A stretch of 64,000 bases of DNA from Eonycteris spelaea (taxonomy: Eukaryota; Chordata; Mammalia; Chiroptera; Pteropodidae). The position numbers and the translations under genes are program-made. This document shows positions 1-12,179 of this stretch, in pieces. The notes beneath the pieces were generated by a model, which had not been told where the DNA came from, did not search any database, and worked only from the letters and a program-made list of their open reading frames with translations. Every line of letters begins with the position of its first letter. Positions within the stretch are counted from its first letter, which is position 1. The stretch spans positions 17,445,001-17,509,000 of the forward strand of contig PUFA01000007.1 of assembly GCA_003508835.1 (NCBI GenBank). The letters are read 5' to 3'.

Positions 1-423
1 TATCTAATATATTTCGAATATGTATGAACAAATATGAATGCATAGAGATTTCTTGCATTACTTGCAGTGGTGATAAAGTGGAAAGAATATAAAAAATGGA
101 CCAGCTAAATACCTTACAGTAATCCACCCACACAATACTATTTAATTATTGGAAAGAATAAAAGAGATCTATATTCAACAATATAAAATGATGTTGAGGG
201 AATAAAGGCAGCCTAACCTGCATGGTTTGAATTCATTATTTTAAAAATTACAAGTACAGTATATTTAATTAAGCATAGAAAAAAAAATTGTTAACACTGA
301 TAACCTCTAAGGAATAGGAAACTCGGTTTGGGGCTTTTACAACTTATTTTATTTTTTTATACAGTGTGCATTTTTTCCCAACGAAGAAGCATTAATCTAA
401 TAATAACAAATGCCAAAAAAAAA
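1..423 (+). mobile_element. LINE-1 (old L1M-type), 3' end
   Basis: The block reads like the last part of an old L1: text resembling the end of ORF2 (a run like 'catggtttgaattcatta', followed by 'gataacctctaaggaat' and a T-rich stretch) and then a short A-rich tail near 412-423. It enters the window already truncated. No open frame survives. The subfamily is uncertain; L1M4/L1ME-like is my guess from the 3' UTR layout. Confidence 0.65.
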
Positions 424-1737
424 GTCATCTTAGAAAACAGATGTTCCAGGTGGATCTTGGTGTTTGCTTTTTCTTGCAGGTGAAAGTGGGGAGGTAGGGA
501 TTAGAGCACTGACAGCCCAAAGTTATCAAGGTAAATACTTGCCAAGGTGTGCAAAAACCTCCAGCTCCCTCCAAGGTCATTATAAATCTTACATTCAGAG
601 GAGAAATGAAGAAATATCATCTATACACACACACACACACATGCATACTCAAAAATGCTTATGGGGTAGAGTGTTAAATCATGTTCATATTTAAGATTAT
701 GCAAGCTCTAGTAAAATCCAACCAGGTCTCTTCCTTTTTCATGATACTATTACCTCTAGACTAGAGTTTGCATCATAAAGTTAATGGCAGAGAAGTTAAC
801 CAATAAAAGAATCATCCTTTATATGTGTTTAGCCAGCAGAGGATTTCCACATTCCTCCAAGAACACACTGACAAGTAGAAAGTGATAGAATATTTTTGAT
901 AACTAGAGGGAAATTTGTTTGTGTACTTGCTCTTAGCTTTGTAGGGGTTCAATGATGTATAGTATAGGGCTTACTGTCTTGCTACTATTAACCCAAAAAC
1001 TCTTTTAAACCTGAGCAAATAACTGCTACACATTGTCAATTCCTCAAGTTCAGACTACCTCTGGGTGATGGAAGAGTGGGAGTTGAAGGGAAGAGAGTAA
1101 CAAAAGGACAGACAAGTGAAAATAGTAGAGAGGAAAAATTAAATAAGCATAAAATAATTCAACCAAATCAGACATAGTGACACTAATTATTTTGTCTCAT
1201 GATGTATAACACTGGACATAAATCATTGTCTAATCTCTTTCACATTGGAAATATTCAAAACAAATCCAATTCATTATCACATTAGCACATGCACAGATAT
1301 TTAGCTATCTGGGGCAGCAAGCATTACTTCACCCCGCCTACTCTTCCCACTTCAAGAGTAGAAAATGCTATTAAATCCAAGTCATACTTCCACTTAATGA
1401 ATCAAACATAACCAAAATATACATTCTTCTGGGTCATGAAGACATATTTCCAAGAATTTTCCCCTTCTAAAAAAGTAACATTCAAATCAAAAAAGTAAGT
1501 AAGAGCCCAATGAATACCATCAGTCTGTCCCAAGGAACAGAGTATGGAGAGTCTCTGGAAAATTAGTTTTCTGAACTACTGCTATATTCCAACCCAAATG
1601 AAGTTAACATTTAGGCTTGGATTGGATAATCTGGATTCTATGAGCTGATACATAGGCCTTTTTCTGATTGCAGAAGGGTGGTAGAATTGATGAGTTGTCT
1701 TAGAGTGCTGAGAGATTTGTCATAATTCTGCTGTAGA
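424..1737. other. Unassigned non-coding DNA
   Basis: I recognise no gene or repeat here apart from a short CA run at about 623-640. The open frame at 464-694 runs through that CA run and has no protein-like character. Confidence 0.6.
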
Positions 1738-1842
1738 ATTGTTATATGGCTTTGGCTAATAAAGTATCCTCAGTGAGTCTCAGTTTTCTCATTTGTAAAA
1801 TGAGTTAATTTGAAATAGCTGATCTCTAAGGTCTAATTTCTG
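1738..1842 (+). mobile_element. MIR SINE fragment
   Basis: The text follows the conserved MIR core: 'atatggctttggct', then 'gagtctcagttttctcatt' and 'tgtaaaatgagtta', ending near 'ctctaaggtct'. This is the middle-to-3' part of an ancient tRNA-derived SINE. It is heavily diverged and has no coding capacity. Confidence 0.75.
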
Positions 1843-2475
1843 ATATAATATGATTATATCCAATAATTTGTTTGTTGTGGTAAGAACTCCCATCCAGCTG
1901 GATATAAAGTACTTTATAGAAAATAGCTGCATTTATATAAATGTTTTCTGGGAGGTGCCTTCATATTTCTCACTTGGAGAATTGAAAACATCTCCTACTT
2001 CTACAGCTCTAGCAACATGAGCAGAAAATCTCCTTTCTCTAACAAGTTACTTAAAGTCATTCAGCTGAATAAAAGTAAGGGCTAACATTCCTATCTCTTA
2101 GCCAAGTTATTTATTGTTAGCCATTATATACAGAAAGTGGTTTTTGGTGGTCATAGAGCATTCAGCAGTGGTCAAGGAGTAACAAGGGAAAACATTCATC
2201 TGAGAATGGGAGGAAAGGTAGGTAAGCTTTAATCAGTGTTGAGAGCTTTTATTTTTATATATTATGAAGGACTTGAAGTAAGGAATAATGAATGCCCTAT
2301 GAGTGCATAATTCTTAAGCCACTTTTACTTATTTACTATTTTCATCCATCCTTAGAGGTAGGTATACTTATTTTAATTCACATTTGACTTGCTTTAGAAT
2401 AGGAACTCTTAATCTAACATTCAATGAGCTAAGAATTTATCATGGATCTGTGAACCTCTTTGATATGGGGTAAAA

Positions 2476-2513
<38 letters not shown>

Positions 2514-3564
2514 TTTGTTAACATCTAAAAAAACTAGGATGTAGGTTTTCATCACAATCTCAAAGTGCTCTGTGATCCTTTCTCTTTAAAAAGGTTTAAG
2601 AATCTCTCATAAACAGATATTTGTAAAAAGTAATCTAACTTATTTTTACAAGATGGTGGTGAAAGTGAGAAGAAATGGGATGAATTATAAAAAAAAATTA
2701 GCTTGACTGTATTGCATTTTGCAAGAACATTAAAATGTGTCCTTTGATTAGTGATGTGTATAGATTTTTGAAGGGTATGCCAACTTCTCCCTTTAGTTCT
2801 TTTTCTCTAGTGTTAAATATAATACATGAAATATGACCTAAGCTATTAATCTAAACATTATTCTCATTAGTTTCAAAGCACAGTTATTGCTCCAAAGGAT
2901 TTTTACAAATGGCACCATGCTTCATCTTGACTCTGCTTTCACATTCAAGAGCAAACAAAGCTTGCTATCCCCTCTTCTCTTCAATGCTGAGCCGAGAAGC
3001 AGAGCTTGGTATCTCCAGTTCCAGCTGTGCTTTTATTGTGCTTTACATCAATCAAAGCTTCAAAAAGATTCCAGAAAGATTTTTCTCAGTTTTCACATCA
3101 GAAAGGTTTTCACAAAATCACTGTGCAGTAGGGAGTCACTGATAAGAAATCTCAGAAGGAAAAAAAGTGTACGAATAGGAGGCTCTGGGAGAAGGTTTAG
3201 GAAGGATTATCAATGTCCTAGAGAAAGGTTTTCTAACGGAAATGCAGTGCAATTTTAAGCACAGTGAAAGTCATTTACAATAACCTATAATATTTAAAAC
3301 AACACTAGGTGCTACAATGGGCATGATGGGTGAAGGAAGACTGAGATTTACATGGTCAGATGAACCCACTTCAGCTCTTTGTATATAGGCACCACTGTCC
3401 TCCTGAAGAACTAGGGAGGATAGTAATTCTTGGAAAGTGGCAAGAGAATCTCTTACTAAAACTGGCTGGTCAGAACAGAAATTTCTTCTTAGTTATTTCA
3501 AAGTATTTTTTAAAATTAGAGCTCAGATTACTATCATTTTTTGCATTCCACCACCACAAATTCT
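1843..3564. other. Unassigned DNA with one TG microsatellite
   Basis: Apart from the TG run at 2477-2512 I can name nothing in this stretch. The 123-codon open frame at 2887-3258 overlaps another frame, shows no family resemblance and is within chance length for 64 kb. I do not call it a gene. Confidence 0.55.
2477..2512. repeat. (TG)18 microsatellite
   Basis: An uninterrupted run of 18 TG dinucleotides. Runs of this length are usually polymorphic within a species. Confidence 0.97.
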
Positions 3565-3692
3565 TCCTATCTCTATCCTCCATCTCCATCTATTTTATCA
3601 TCTATCTGTCTAATCTATCAATCATCTATCTCTCTGTCTATCTACCTAATTATCATCTACCATTCTCCTCTAATCTCTATCTCTTTCATTAA
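3565..3692. repeat. Degenerate CTAT/CCAT-rich simple repeat
   Basis: A pyrimidine-rich stretch built from imperfect 'ctat', 'ccat' and 'tcat' units. It looks like a decayed tetranucleotide microsatellite. The 110-codon open frame covering it (3360-3692) is an artefact of low complexity. Confidence 0.75.
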
Positions 3693-3949
3693 TATGTAAT
3701 ATTCACTTAAATAAGTAACAATCACATATCCTCATTCACAATTTGGGTTTTTTTCAGTGCTACCTTGCTGGGCAAAAAGTCTCAAGTTATGCCTGGCAGA
3801 GTATTCTTCTTTCCAATATATTAGTCTTTTCTACCTCCACCTCCTCCTATTTTTCCTGTCTTTTCCCCCCTTGTCTTTTTTATTTCTTAACCTTGGTGTT
3901 AAAAGCCCACTAAGTATTAAATACCTGGTAAGACATTTTGTCATCTACC

Positions 3950-4185
3950 ATATATTGAATTTCTACATGTCCTAAGGACTGTATTAAATAGTTAACATAC
4001 ATTATCCTCACGGCAATATCACCACTGGACCTATTAACCTAATTTTGTAGATGGGGAAACTTAGTTTGGGGCCTGTGATGCCCACTTTTCAATGTTACAC
4101 AATTGAATAGTTACAGAGTTAGGGCTGCAACTCAGAACCTTCTTATTACAGAGGGCTGAGCCCACCTTCCCTATGCTATAATATC
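3950..4185 (-). mobile_element. MIR SINE, reverse orientation
   Basis: Read on the minus strand this follows the MIR core. On the plus strand the landmarks are 'ttttgtagatggggaaactta', the gapped 'gttacacaattgaatagt', 'gggctgcaactcagaacct' and a terminal 'cccaccttccctatgctata'. It is nearly full length and highly diverged. Confidence 0.8.
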
Positions 4186-4379
4186 TCAAAGTCCTAAAGA
4201 ATGGCCACAACCAACCATGTAGGCCACATCCAAGAAGGTATAGCTAAAATTTTTGGAGGAAAAAGTCACCTCAACTTCTTAATTCTCATCCCACTCCCAA
4301 TAAGATGAGGGTACTGGTTCTATCAGCAACTCACTATAAAACTTCAGGCAAGTAGTCAGAGCAATTTGAGTTGGCAAAT

Positions 4380-4590
4380 CAGATGACAGAATTTGTACTC
4401 TACTCATACAGCACTGATACTTTCTCAGACTTATCTCCTATTAACTCCTCCACCTACATATGCCATTTTATTTCAGCCTCCTTGGCTTTCCCTTTGTTGT
4501 TTAGCCTACCCAAGAATACACCCCTCATATTAACACTTTTGTCATTTAAGATACAGGTGAATCTCTAATATCTTCTTGAAATCTTGTTTG
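4380..4590 (+). mobile_element. L2-like fragment
   Basis: A C/T-rich stretch with phrases typical of the L2 3' region, such as 'tcagcctccttggctttcc'. Homology is weak and could be a compositional match. It lies just downstream of the reverse MIR. Confidence 0.35.
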
Positions 4591-5189
4591 ACTATTTCAG
4601 TCCAAACTAATTTCTCCTTGTGTATTGACCATCTGCAATGCATACTATTAACAACACATACCTAGGTACACAAATACCATTTCTTCCTTGGCAAAGTTGT
4701 AAGAGTCTTGAAGAAAGCAACCATTTTATATGCTTTAGTCTTTGCCAAGACTGGAGCTTCCCATCCGAAATCTCCCTATCAATTTGGAATAGGTAAGAAG
4801 TGCAGAAAAGCGACAGGAGCTGTCCAAGTGCTGAAACTTTTTTGTTATAGTTGCTGCATGAGTTAGCCTTCTCCACGTAATGTGTGGATGTTTCCATGTC
4901 TTCTCAAAATCTAACCCCTAATTTTTGCTTGAACCTCCTAATCTTACTTTTATCACTTGACTTATTACACTTTAGTTGACTTAATTATTCACAAAATAAA
5001 TGTACTCTCCATGTTCATTTTGTCCAAAACAAAACAAAACAAAACAAATCCCTTGACTGATGACCTTAAACAATGAGCAACCATAAACAAGAGTGCCTTT
5101 CAAAAGATTATTATTTTCCCAAGAGATATATTTCTCCTAGACCAATAAATGAGCTATATTAGCACTAACCATAGAATAAATAAACTCAT
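4591..5189. other. Unassigned DNA with a short (CAAAA)n run
   Basis: A CAAAA pentamer run lies at 5025-5047. The 96-codon minus-strand frame at 4607-4897 shows nothing recognisable. Nothing else is seen. Confidence 0.55.
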
Positions 5190-5500
5190 TAATTTTCACC
5201 TTAATTTGATATCATTTTTGTTTTATGTAATAAATAAGTGGCCCTTGTAGAAAACTTAGAATAGAAAAATGGATAAAAGTCACAACATAGAGGTAATTAT
5301 TTAAATCATTTTGCTATATATGTTTCACATGCAGATCTGGCACCAGAATGGGATTACACTGTGCATATTTTTTTGCAGCTTTTTTTCACTTACTATGTAA
5401 ATAGCATACATTATAAAGTTATAGTTCCATAATCATTTTTAAGGGTTGTGTAGTGGATGTAATCTATTTTGATGTTACATTGTTTCCAAATGTTTTATAT
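5190..5500. mobile_element. Old interspersed repeat, family uncertain
   Basis: The order of phrases ('aaaacttagaatagaaaaatgg', 'gggattacactgtgcatatt', 'cagctttttttcacttac', 'atttttaagggttgtgtagt', 'gttacattgtttccaaat') matches a very common mammalian repeat that I know by sight but cannot name with certainty. A repeat-library search would settle the family. Confidence 0.45.
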
Positions 5501-8159
5501 ATATAAATAATATGTATTATACATAAATATTATTATGGGTTATAAATAAAACAGCAATGGAGAACTTTGCCTGTCATACTTCAGAAGATGGGAACACAGA
5601 AGTATTTTAAGCCATGCATTGGTGATACCATATGTGGCATGAAGATGAAGAGACTGTTTTTGAAGGAGAATAAAAAATGCCAAGGATATTATTTCAGAGC
5701 CTATAGCAAGAATTCCGGTAATACAGTATAAGTGCTCATATATCTTAACTTTCTGACTTCTCACAAAGTTGGGGTGGGTTGGGGTGGAAGTTGAAAGATG
5801 GAAAATATCTGTTATTAGCTTTAGTTCTAAATTTATAGTAACAGGTGCCCTAACCAAACTTTGTCTCTCAGCAGTACATACCAAAAGGAGAGGTCTGAAG
5901 TGATGAGACAAGCATGAACACACACACACATATGTATATATGTACATGTAAACATCATACGTATAGTTTCAGTATATGTAAATTTATGAGAATTATAAAG
6001 CTGTCAAAAAAAGGACATATATACAGAAAAGTGGTCCAAAGGCTTAAATTGGGAGATGAGGGGGCAGATAAGGAGCAATTAGTGAGATAGGAAGAACACT
6101 AGGAATGCATAATGATGTCATGAAAATCAGGAAAATAAAGTATTTCAAAGAGGAAGAAATTACTAACTTTGTCAAAACTACTGGCTCAGGAAATTTGAAG
6201 ATGAGAATCTTTCAAAAACTTAAATGAATGTTCAGTTAAATAATTCCAAATTTGAAGACTCTAATGAGGAGAACAATAGTGTTCAGGATAAATGAAAAAA
6301 ATTGGTCTGAACAGCTATTTTTCCTTCTTTCCTCATCTGTACCTTACCATTTATTGGGAATTCAGCAAATTTATCGACTATGATATTATGACTGTTTGTT
6401 TAAAGTCTCAGTGCTCTGACTGTCAAGTACTCTCATGGTATCCCACCTATAAAATGTTGATAATAACACTTGCCACTTAGGATTATTTGATAGAGTGTTG
6501 GCAAAGAAATTTTGGGATAAAATACTCCAGACAGATACAACATGTTATTATTATGCTCAGTAGGAGATTGCTTAAATAATTTCTCAGCTACCCTAGAGTT
6601 TTGACAGGGGCTTCTGGGAGGGCAAGTTCTATTCTCCAGCTCTCTGGTAGAGTGTGAGAACTGCTAACCTTGCCAATGAGGCAGGAAGAGCTGAAGCCAG
6701 TGCACCTTCATCTCCTTGGAGGGCTCAAAACATGGCAAGGCACATGACTGCTCAGCATTCAGTGAGTGGAGGGGTCTGAACAAAGCCTTTTGTGAAGACT
6801 GAGAATGAGAAACAAAAGTCCAAAAGGATCTTAGAAGCAATGGTAGCCCATACATTTCAAGACAACCTGAGGACCCAGTTAGCTGGGCAAAGAAGGCCAG
6901 ATCTGCACTTATCTCTTCTGCTGCAACCACGTTCTCCATGCAAAAGCTGTTCCTCAAAATTATCACCAACATAATGGAGCTATATGACCAGCACTGTGTA
7001 ACTAAAGAGAAAAACAAGCAAGCCACCTGAATATTATGACTAAACTATTATATGTGGTTTAACTATGGCTTTTCAGAAAAAGACATGCTTTGGATATCAA
7101 AGTCTTATTCTTCTTGTTTTATGGATTTCAAGAGAGAAATATGAAAGAATGATAAATTAATAGATTTATTGGTTTATTTAAAAATGCAACAGCATTTTAA
7201 AACTACCTTAGAAGCTTTACTAATTGATCACTAGAATATTTTTGCAAGGTACTGAGGAAAAAAACAACATATTTTTTCAAAATCCACAAGGGCATCATAT
7301 ACCACCTTGCTGCCAGATAAAGCTGAGTGTCAGGAGAGCTAAACATCTGGGTAGCAGTTAGATAAAAATATCTGGGATGCCACCACCATATGTTGCAACA
7401 AAATGGCCAGCTCCATTTATCCCAGGCTTTGTTTGTGCTTTATATTAATGGATCCAGTCAGGATAATCAGGCAGTCAACTAACAACATATGCTGTTCAGC
7501 TTGTGGGTGCCTTGATTCCATCTATAGAGGCAGTGCATGGGTAGACGTCTCCCATCTGTGCCCAACCACCTAAGCTGTGGCAGCACCAGACACTTGTTCA
7601 AACTCCTGGATGTTGAGACATTAACTTTACCTGCTTAACAAGCATAAGCCTTCTGAATTGACACCGTTTTTGAGAGAGTTCAGAAGATGGAGAGGGGCAA
7701 TGGGAAGATTGTGTGTAGTGTTTTATTCTATCTGCATTGATTGGTTACACATTACTCAATTCAACCTTCCTAATGGTTCCAAGTACTTAGAGGACAAAGT
7801 CTAAATTCAACGTAAAGGCCATGGTGAGGATGTTGAATTCTTGCTTAAACGAAATGGGAAGTGATTAGAGGGATCTGAGCAGAGACACAGACTCTCGCTT
7901 TCAATCTGTAAAGATCACTGTGGCTGCTACATGGAAAAAAGACTGTAGGAGCAACAATAGTGAGAACAGATAATAGGTATCTGCAATTATGATATGTATA
8001 TGCAACACAAGTATGCAATGGTTAACTCAACCATTGTCCTGTTTGATACCACTTAGTGTGAGGACACTGTGGGAATGAGGAGACTGAAATGGGAGAGCAG
8101 GCAAGAAAACACTCAAAGATTCATATGTATTTTGGCTTTACCTTGCTCATTTACATTAC
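5501..8159. other. Largely unassigned DNA
   Basis: Apart from the MIR scrap at about 6390-6500 I name nothing. The 135-codon minus-strand frame at 5540-5947 is the longest in the window, but its N-terminal part is translated from an AT/CA-rich run and it looks random. Text around 7800-7990 ('gatcactgtggctgctacat') hints at an old repeat, possibly L2-related, but is too diverged to call. The stretch 6600-7660 has more balanced composition than its surroundings. Confidence 0.5.
6390..6500 (+). mobile_element. MIR SINE fragment
   Basis: The 3' half of a MIR: 'cctataaaatgttgataata' followed by 'cacttgccacttaggattat' is the usual progression after the MIR core, here strongly diverged. Confidence 0.5.
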
Positions 8160-8470
8160 CTCTCTCTGTTCCTCAGCATTAGTTACAAATAGATGAGTTT
8201 ATTCACTGCTTCCTTTACCCTAAACATACCAAGCTCATCCCTATATCCAGAATTTATTCCTCTTTTTCTTCTTGAATGAAAATCCTTTCTTCTGCCTAAT
8301 TAAAATATATGTATCTTTAATTGTCCAACTCAAGCCCTGCTACCTAAAGAAAAGTTTCTCTCTCTACGACACCTTTGGAATATCTGAAGATTATAATTAT
8401 ATTCATACCTGTGTATTGGCCCCTAAATATTAAATGGGTATTGTATTCCAGGCTCTGCTTTCAACTTGGA
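8160..8470 (+). mobile_element. L2 LINE fragment
   Basis: C/T-rich text following the L2 3' region: 'ctctgttcctcagcatta', 'aaacataccaagctcatcc', then 'gtccaactcaagccctgcta'. It has no open frame of note and is old and diverged. Confidence 0.55.
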
Positions 8471-9589
8471 CAAGAATTTGATATTCTCCTGTATTCAAGA
8501 GATTAAATGATAATGATTAAGCATAAACAGAAAGCTCTGGGAAGCCCCTGGGAGGGCTTTTCAGATAGCTGGAGGCATTCCTTCCTTCCTGCATCCAACT
8601 TTTAATAAGAGCGTATAAGGACAATAGGGATTTAAAGGCACATGAAACATGGGTCCTATTCCCAAGGAGTATCAGTCTGAGGAAGTAGGAATGTGGCCGG
8701 AGGAACAAAGATGACTTTTTTGGCTAGAGAGGAAGCAAGGCCTACTAGAAAATGCTCCAATGCAGACATACAAGGATAGCAAGATTTAGACACACAGAAT
8801 CTGTCAGACTGGCATCTCTCCCATCCTGTTTTTAGCCCTGGTTTGTGTGCCCAGGAGGGGAGGCTCAAACCCCAGTGCTCCATGGCTACATAGTGAAATT
8901 ACAGACTGAACACAAGTCTGAGATGAGCCTTCAATGCTTGAATGAGAAGAGACTGAGACACCATCTGCCAGAGGCAGCCCGGACTCCAACACACTGGCTG
9001 AGCTGGAGACAGTGGCAGCAGAAACTTCAGAGTGTTAGACCCCAGCACGATGAAGAACAGCTCTGTCAGCAACTGCTCTGCTGAGGGCTTCCGCTGCAGC
9101 TGGAGTTCCCAGCTGAGGCTTTTGAGTTCTGGCTGCCCAGCGCCAGAGGAAGTAAGTACTCACTGTTAGAAAGCCTTGCTAGGAAGGATATAAAGGAAGG
9201 GGAAAAGGTTGAGACCTTCAAGGCTAAAGGAAATTCAGGATCTGCAGTTCTAGAGGTCAGAGTCAGGCTGCCCCCTTTTACCCCAGGCCATTCAAGAATG
9301 AGTGGCTGCTATGGCTAGGAGGCAGTTTTTTTTAATTTTATTTTATTTTTTATTTTGTTGGGTTTAACTTTTCTGATAGTTGTTTTTGATTTCTAAAAAC
9401 CATATCAAATAATATTCTCTCAATTAATAATGCAAACACTGAGCGGGTGCTTATCATCCAAGGATCTTTCTTTCCTACTAAATGAAGTGACCCAAGGCAA
9501 GGATTAGGTTAAATTGCATAACTGTTTCACACAGTCACATTGTAATCATAGATCCCACTACCTTTCTCTACTGTCTATTTTCCACAGAG
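8471..9589. other. Unassigned DNA, locally GC-richer (about 8840-9170)
   Basis: No repeat is recognised. At 8840-9170 the composition is clearly less AT-rich than its surroundings and carries several overlapping short open frames. One of them ends at a good splice-donor-like site (see 9050-9151). Confidence 0.5.
9050..9151 (+). other. Weak candidate exon (34 codons then donor-like site)
   Basis: An ATG at 9050 opens exactly 34 codons, ending at a donor-like 'gaggaa|gtaagtact' (GT at 9152-9153). The frame continues only to a stop at about 9171. The peptide would be rich in Ser and Cys and matches nothing I recognise; I see no signal peptide or domain. The start context is moderate (A at -3: 'agcacgatga'). 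No partner exon can be identified. Such a combination can occur by chance several times in 64 kb, so this is a pointer, not a gene call. Confidence 0.12.
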
Positions 9590-10190
9590 AAGACATGGCA
9601 ATTCTTGTAATATCTAAGTCAGCCTGTTTCTCCTTTGCTCAGAACATTCCGTTGAATTCCCATTTCCTTCATAATATAAGGCAAAGCCCGGCACAGTGGC
9701 CTCCAAGGCCCCACACTCACCAGGCTTCACTGCATCTCGACCTTACCTCTGGCTACTGTCCCCTTAGGTCACTCTGATCCTCCTGATGCAAAGGCTCACC
9801 TGCCTTTTCTTGAATCTAGGCATTTCCTCAAGCTATCCCCAAAGCTCACTCTCTCATATTCTGCAAGCATTTTCTCAGATGTCACTTTCTTAGTAAGTCC
9901 TTCTTTAACTGTCCTTAAAAAACAAAACCAAAAACAACTACAACTACCATCCTCCCCCAAAAAATTGTTGCCATTTTTTTTCCCTTTCCTTTATTCTTCT
10001 CCAAATGCATGCAGTTTACTTTCCTCGTGCCATTTCCTCAGCCATCCAATTCTGTCTACTAGAATGTGGGCTCGAGGGGGACAGAGAAATTTATCTTTTT
10101 ATTCACTGTGCTGTCCCCAACGTCAAGAACACAACCTGGCTAATTGTGGGCACTCCGTAAGCAAATTGAATGAGCTAACAGACATCTTGT
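9590..10190 (+). mobile_element. L2 LINE, 3' region
   Basis: A long, well-recognisable L2 3' segment. It carries 'cccggcacagtggcctccaa', 'atgtcactttcttagtaagt', and after a short A/C-rich interruption (9915-9965) the terminal part 'ctactagaatgtgggctcga' and 'tgctgtccccaacgtcaaga'. The open frames at 9514-9777 and 9965-10345 are by-products of this element. Confidence 0.85.
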
Positions 10191-10689
10191 TTATCCAACT
10201 GGATTGGAAGAAGACTCTGGAAGGTAAGGAAAATATTTTATATTTTTTTGTGTGCTTCGCAGTGCTTCATAGAGACAGATCCAGACCCACAATGCAGCAT
10301 ATATTCCTTGCCCAACCAGACAGTGTTCTTAAACCAATGTTCTAACCACACATAATTTTTCAAATAAAAAAAGAATGACATTTTATTTTATTTTCCCAAG
10401 GCTGTACTGATAATCAAAGTAAATATCTGCTTTTTAGTAATTTTTATCCACACACTTTGGAAATCAAATTGAGATCAAAATGATACTAGTTCTTCAAACC
10501 TACAGGGTTATCGTATAAGTTGCTACCTTTTTATTAATACACCTTAAAGAGCTAGGGAACTGAAAACCACGAAGTGGTGAAGGAGTACAGATATTCTTGG
10601 TATGGGCCTCCCTAGTCTACTGGTTTCTACATTAATAACATGAGGGATTAGGCTCAGAACTAAATAATAATCATCAGGTTCCAACCAAG
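10191..10689. other. Unassigned DNA
   Basis: AT-rich sequence between L2 and MIR pieces. No feature recognised. Confidence 0.6.
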
Positions 10690-10844
10690 ATTATTAGGGC
10701 CTGTTGTGTGCATTATTTCATTTCTCCTTGCAATACCTCTGCAAAGTTGCTACTGTTAACAATATTTACAAATGCAATAACAAACCTGTAAAGAATCAAT
10801 AACTGCTACTTATGTGGTAGAGCCTCCCTAGCAGCCCATTATAC
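10690..10844 (-). mobile_element. MIR SINE, reverse orientation
   Basis: On the plus strand it shows the reversed MIR landmarks 'tgcattatttcatttctcct', 'gttgctactgttaacaat' and a terminal 'tagcagcccattatacca'. The core is badly eroded. Confidence 0.55.
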
Positions 10845-11071
10845 CAGGGGTTGATGAGCTTTGGCTATAGGCCAAATATGGCCTGCTACCTGTTATTTAA
10901 AAAAAAAAAAATTATTTGAACATAAGCAAACCCATTTGCCCTGTGTAACTGAGGGCTTCTTTAGCATTACAATGACAGAATTTAATAGTCACAACAGAGA
11001 CTCTTTGGTCTGCAAAGTATGTGAAATTACATGTTTCATGGTTATTTACAGAAAAATGTTTCCAAACCCTG
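10845..11071. mobile_element. hAT-like non-autonomous DNA transposon (Charlie group)
   Basis: A compact 227-bp unit starting 'caggggttgatgagctttgg' and ending 'aaatgtttccaaaccctg', so the two ends form imperfect terminal inverted repeats. Inside are 'ggccaaatatggcctgct', 'caacagagactctttggtct' and 'ggttatttacagaaaaatg'. These are landmarks of an abundant mammalian hAT-derived MITE whose exact name I do not recall. The 8-bp flanks (10837-10844 and 11072-11079) no longer match, as expected for an old insertion. Confidence 0.75.
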
Positions 11072-11200
11072 TACTGGATTGTAAGCTGCACGAGAGCAGA
11101 GAGGTTGTCGATTGTATTCTCTGCTCCTTCTCCAGCACCCAGAACATTCCTGGCATAGAAGAACCACAGAGTAATTTTTTTTTTAAATGAATGAATTCAA
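11072..11200 (+). mobile_element. L2 LINE, 3' end
   Basis: Classic L2 3' terminus: 'tggattgtaagctgcacgag' followed by 'ctccagcacccagaacattc' and a terminal region ending in 'aaatgaatgaatt'. It abuts the hAT-like element directly, so that element may have inserted into this L2. Confidence 0.8.
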
Positions 11201-12179
11201 CAACCCCACATCTGTGTGATTCTAAATCACAAAGTCTTCGCCTTAGTCTTGTTTTTTCCTTATGCATTTTGTTTTCAAAGTTGCAAACTAGTTTTCTATA
11301 AGGATCTGCTTAAATGAAAATCCCATCATAATTAGAAGGAACTTATCACCAAAATATAATTAAAGTAGACTAGCTATATGGATGCTCCATCTTCAACCCC
11401 AATCCTGCTAATAATTAACAAAAGGCCAGGATAATGTTCCATCTTTGGTGAATTTCTCACTCCCTCACACCTTTAAAATTCTACTGTGCTCTTGAAAAGT
11501 AACTTGAAAGACATGGAGAGATATCCGTGTTCATTTTCTATTGATGATATCCTAATCCACCTGCTTCACTTTTCAAGTGATAAAATAATTTTCTCTTGAG
11601 GAGTATTATTTATTCCTGCAGAGTAATAAAGATATTAATAAATGGTGATTATGTTATAGCTCTTGCTGTGATCTGAAAATCCAGCTGTGTTCTCTCCACC
11701 TTCTTTATAGCTAAAAATAATGGATGCTGTACAACTCAGCCAACATTCTGCTGATGAAACACCAGGCTGATGGGGAGTCTGTTCCTCTTGTGCACAGCTG
11801 CAATCTCTCAGCCAGTAGGTTTTTTTTTTAATTGTTTTTTTGTTTGTTTGTTTTGATTAGCACAGCACATAGATAAAATAGGTTTGCTCAGATTTTGATT
11901 GACCAAGGTAATTTTTGACTTCATGTTCAAGTTACTAAATCCACTATTTCTTAAGCTTTATTGAAACGGCCTGCCCACCAAAGGTCGTGTCAAAGAAAGT
12001 CAGCAGGGTTCCATCCGATAACATCTGAAGTTTTCAAAGACACTGTAGCAGAAGCTGTTGTTTTCATTAGCACAATATCCAGCCGTCCTCCTCCTGGAAA
12101 TAGCACTTCTGCTTTTACTGCAGAAGCACTCCTCCTCCTCGCTAGGTCATTTTGTTGGGTTTGATGTGAGAATATAAGC
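11201..12179. other. Unique-looking block, possible regulatory DNA (11640-12170)
   Basis: From about 11640 to 12170 the sequence is non-repetitive, of balanced composition, and without microsatellite decay apart from a T-rich insert at 11820-11855. It contains E-box-like motifs (cagctg at 11683 and 11798) and no open frame beyond 67 codons. The profile fits conserved non-coding DNA, but conservation cannot be seen from one sequence. Confidence 0.35.

Noticed and set aside
2887..3258. 123-codon plus-strand frame overlapping a second frame
   Set aside because: No family resemblance and a competing overlapping frame of similar quality.
5540..5947. Longest open frame in the window (135 codons, minus strand)
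   Set aside because: Within chance length for 64 kb; the N-terminal part comes from an AT/CA-rich run, with no motif, promoter or splice evidence.
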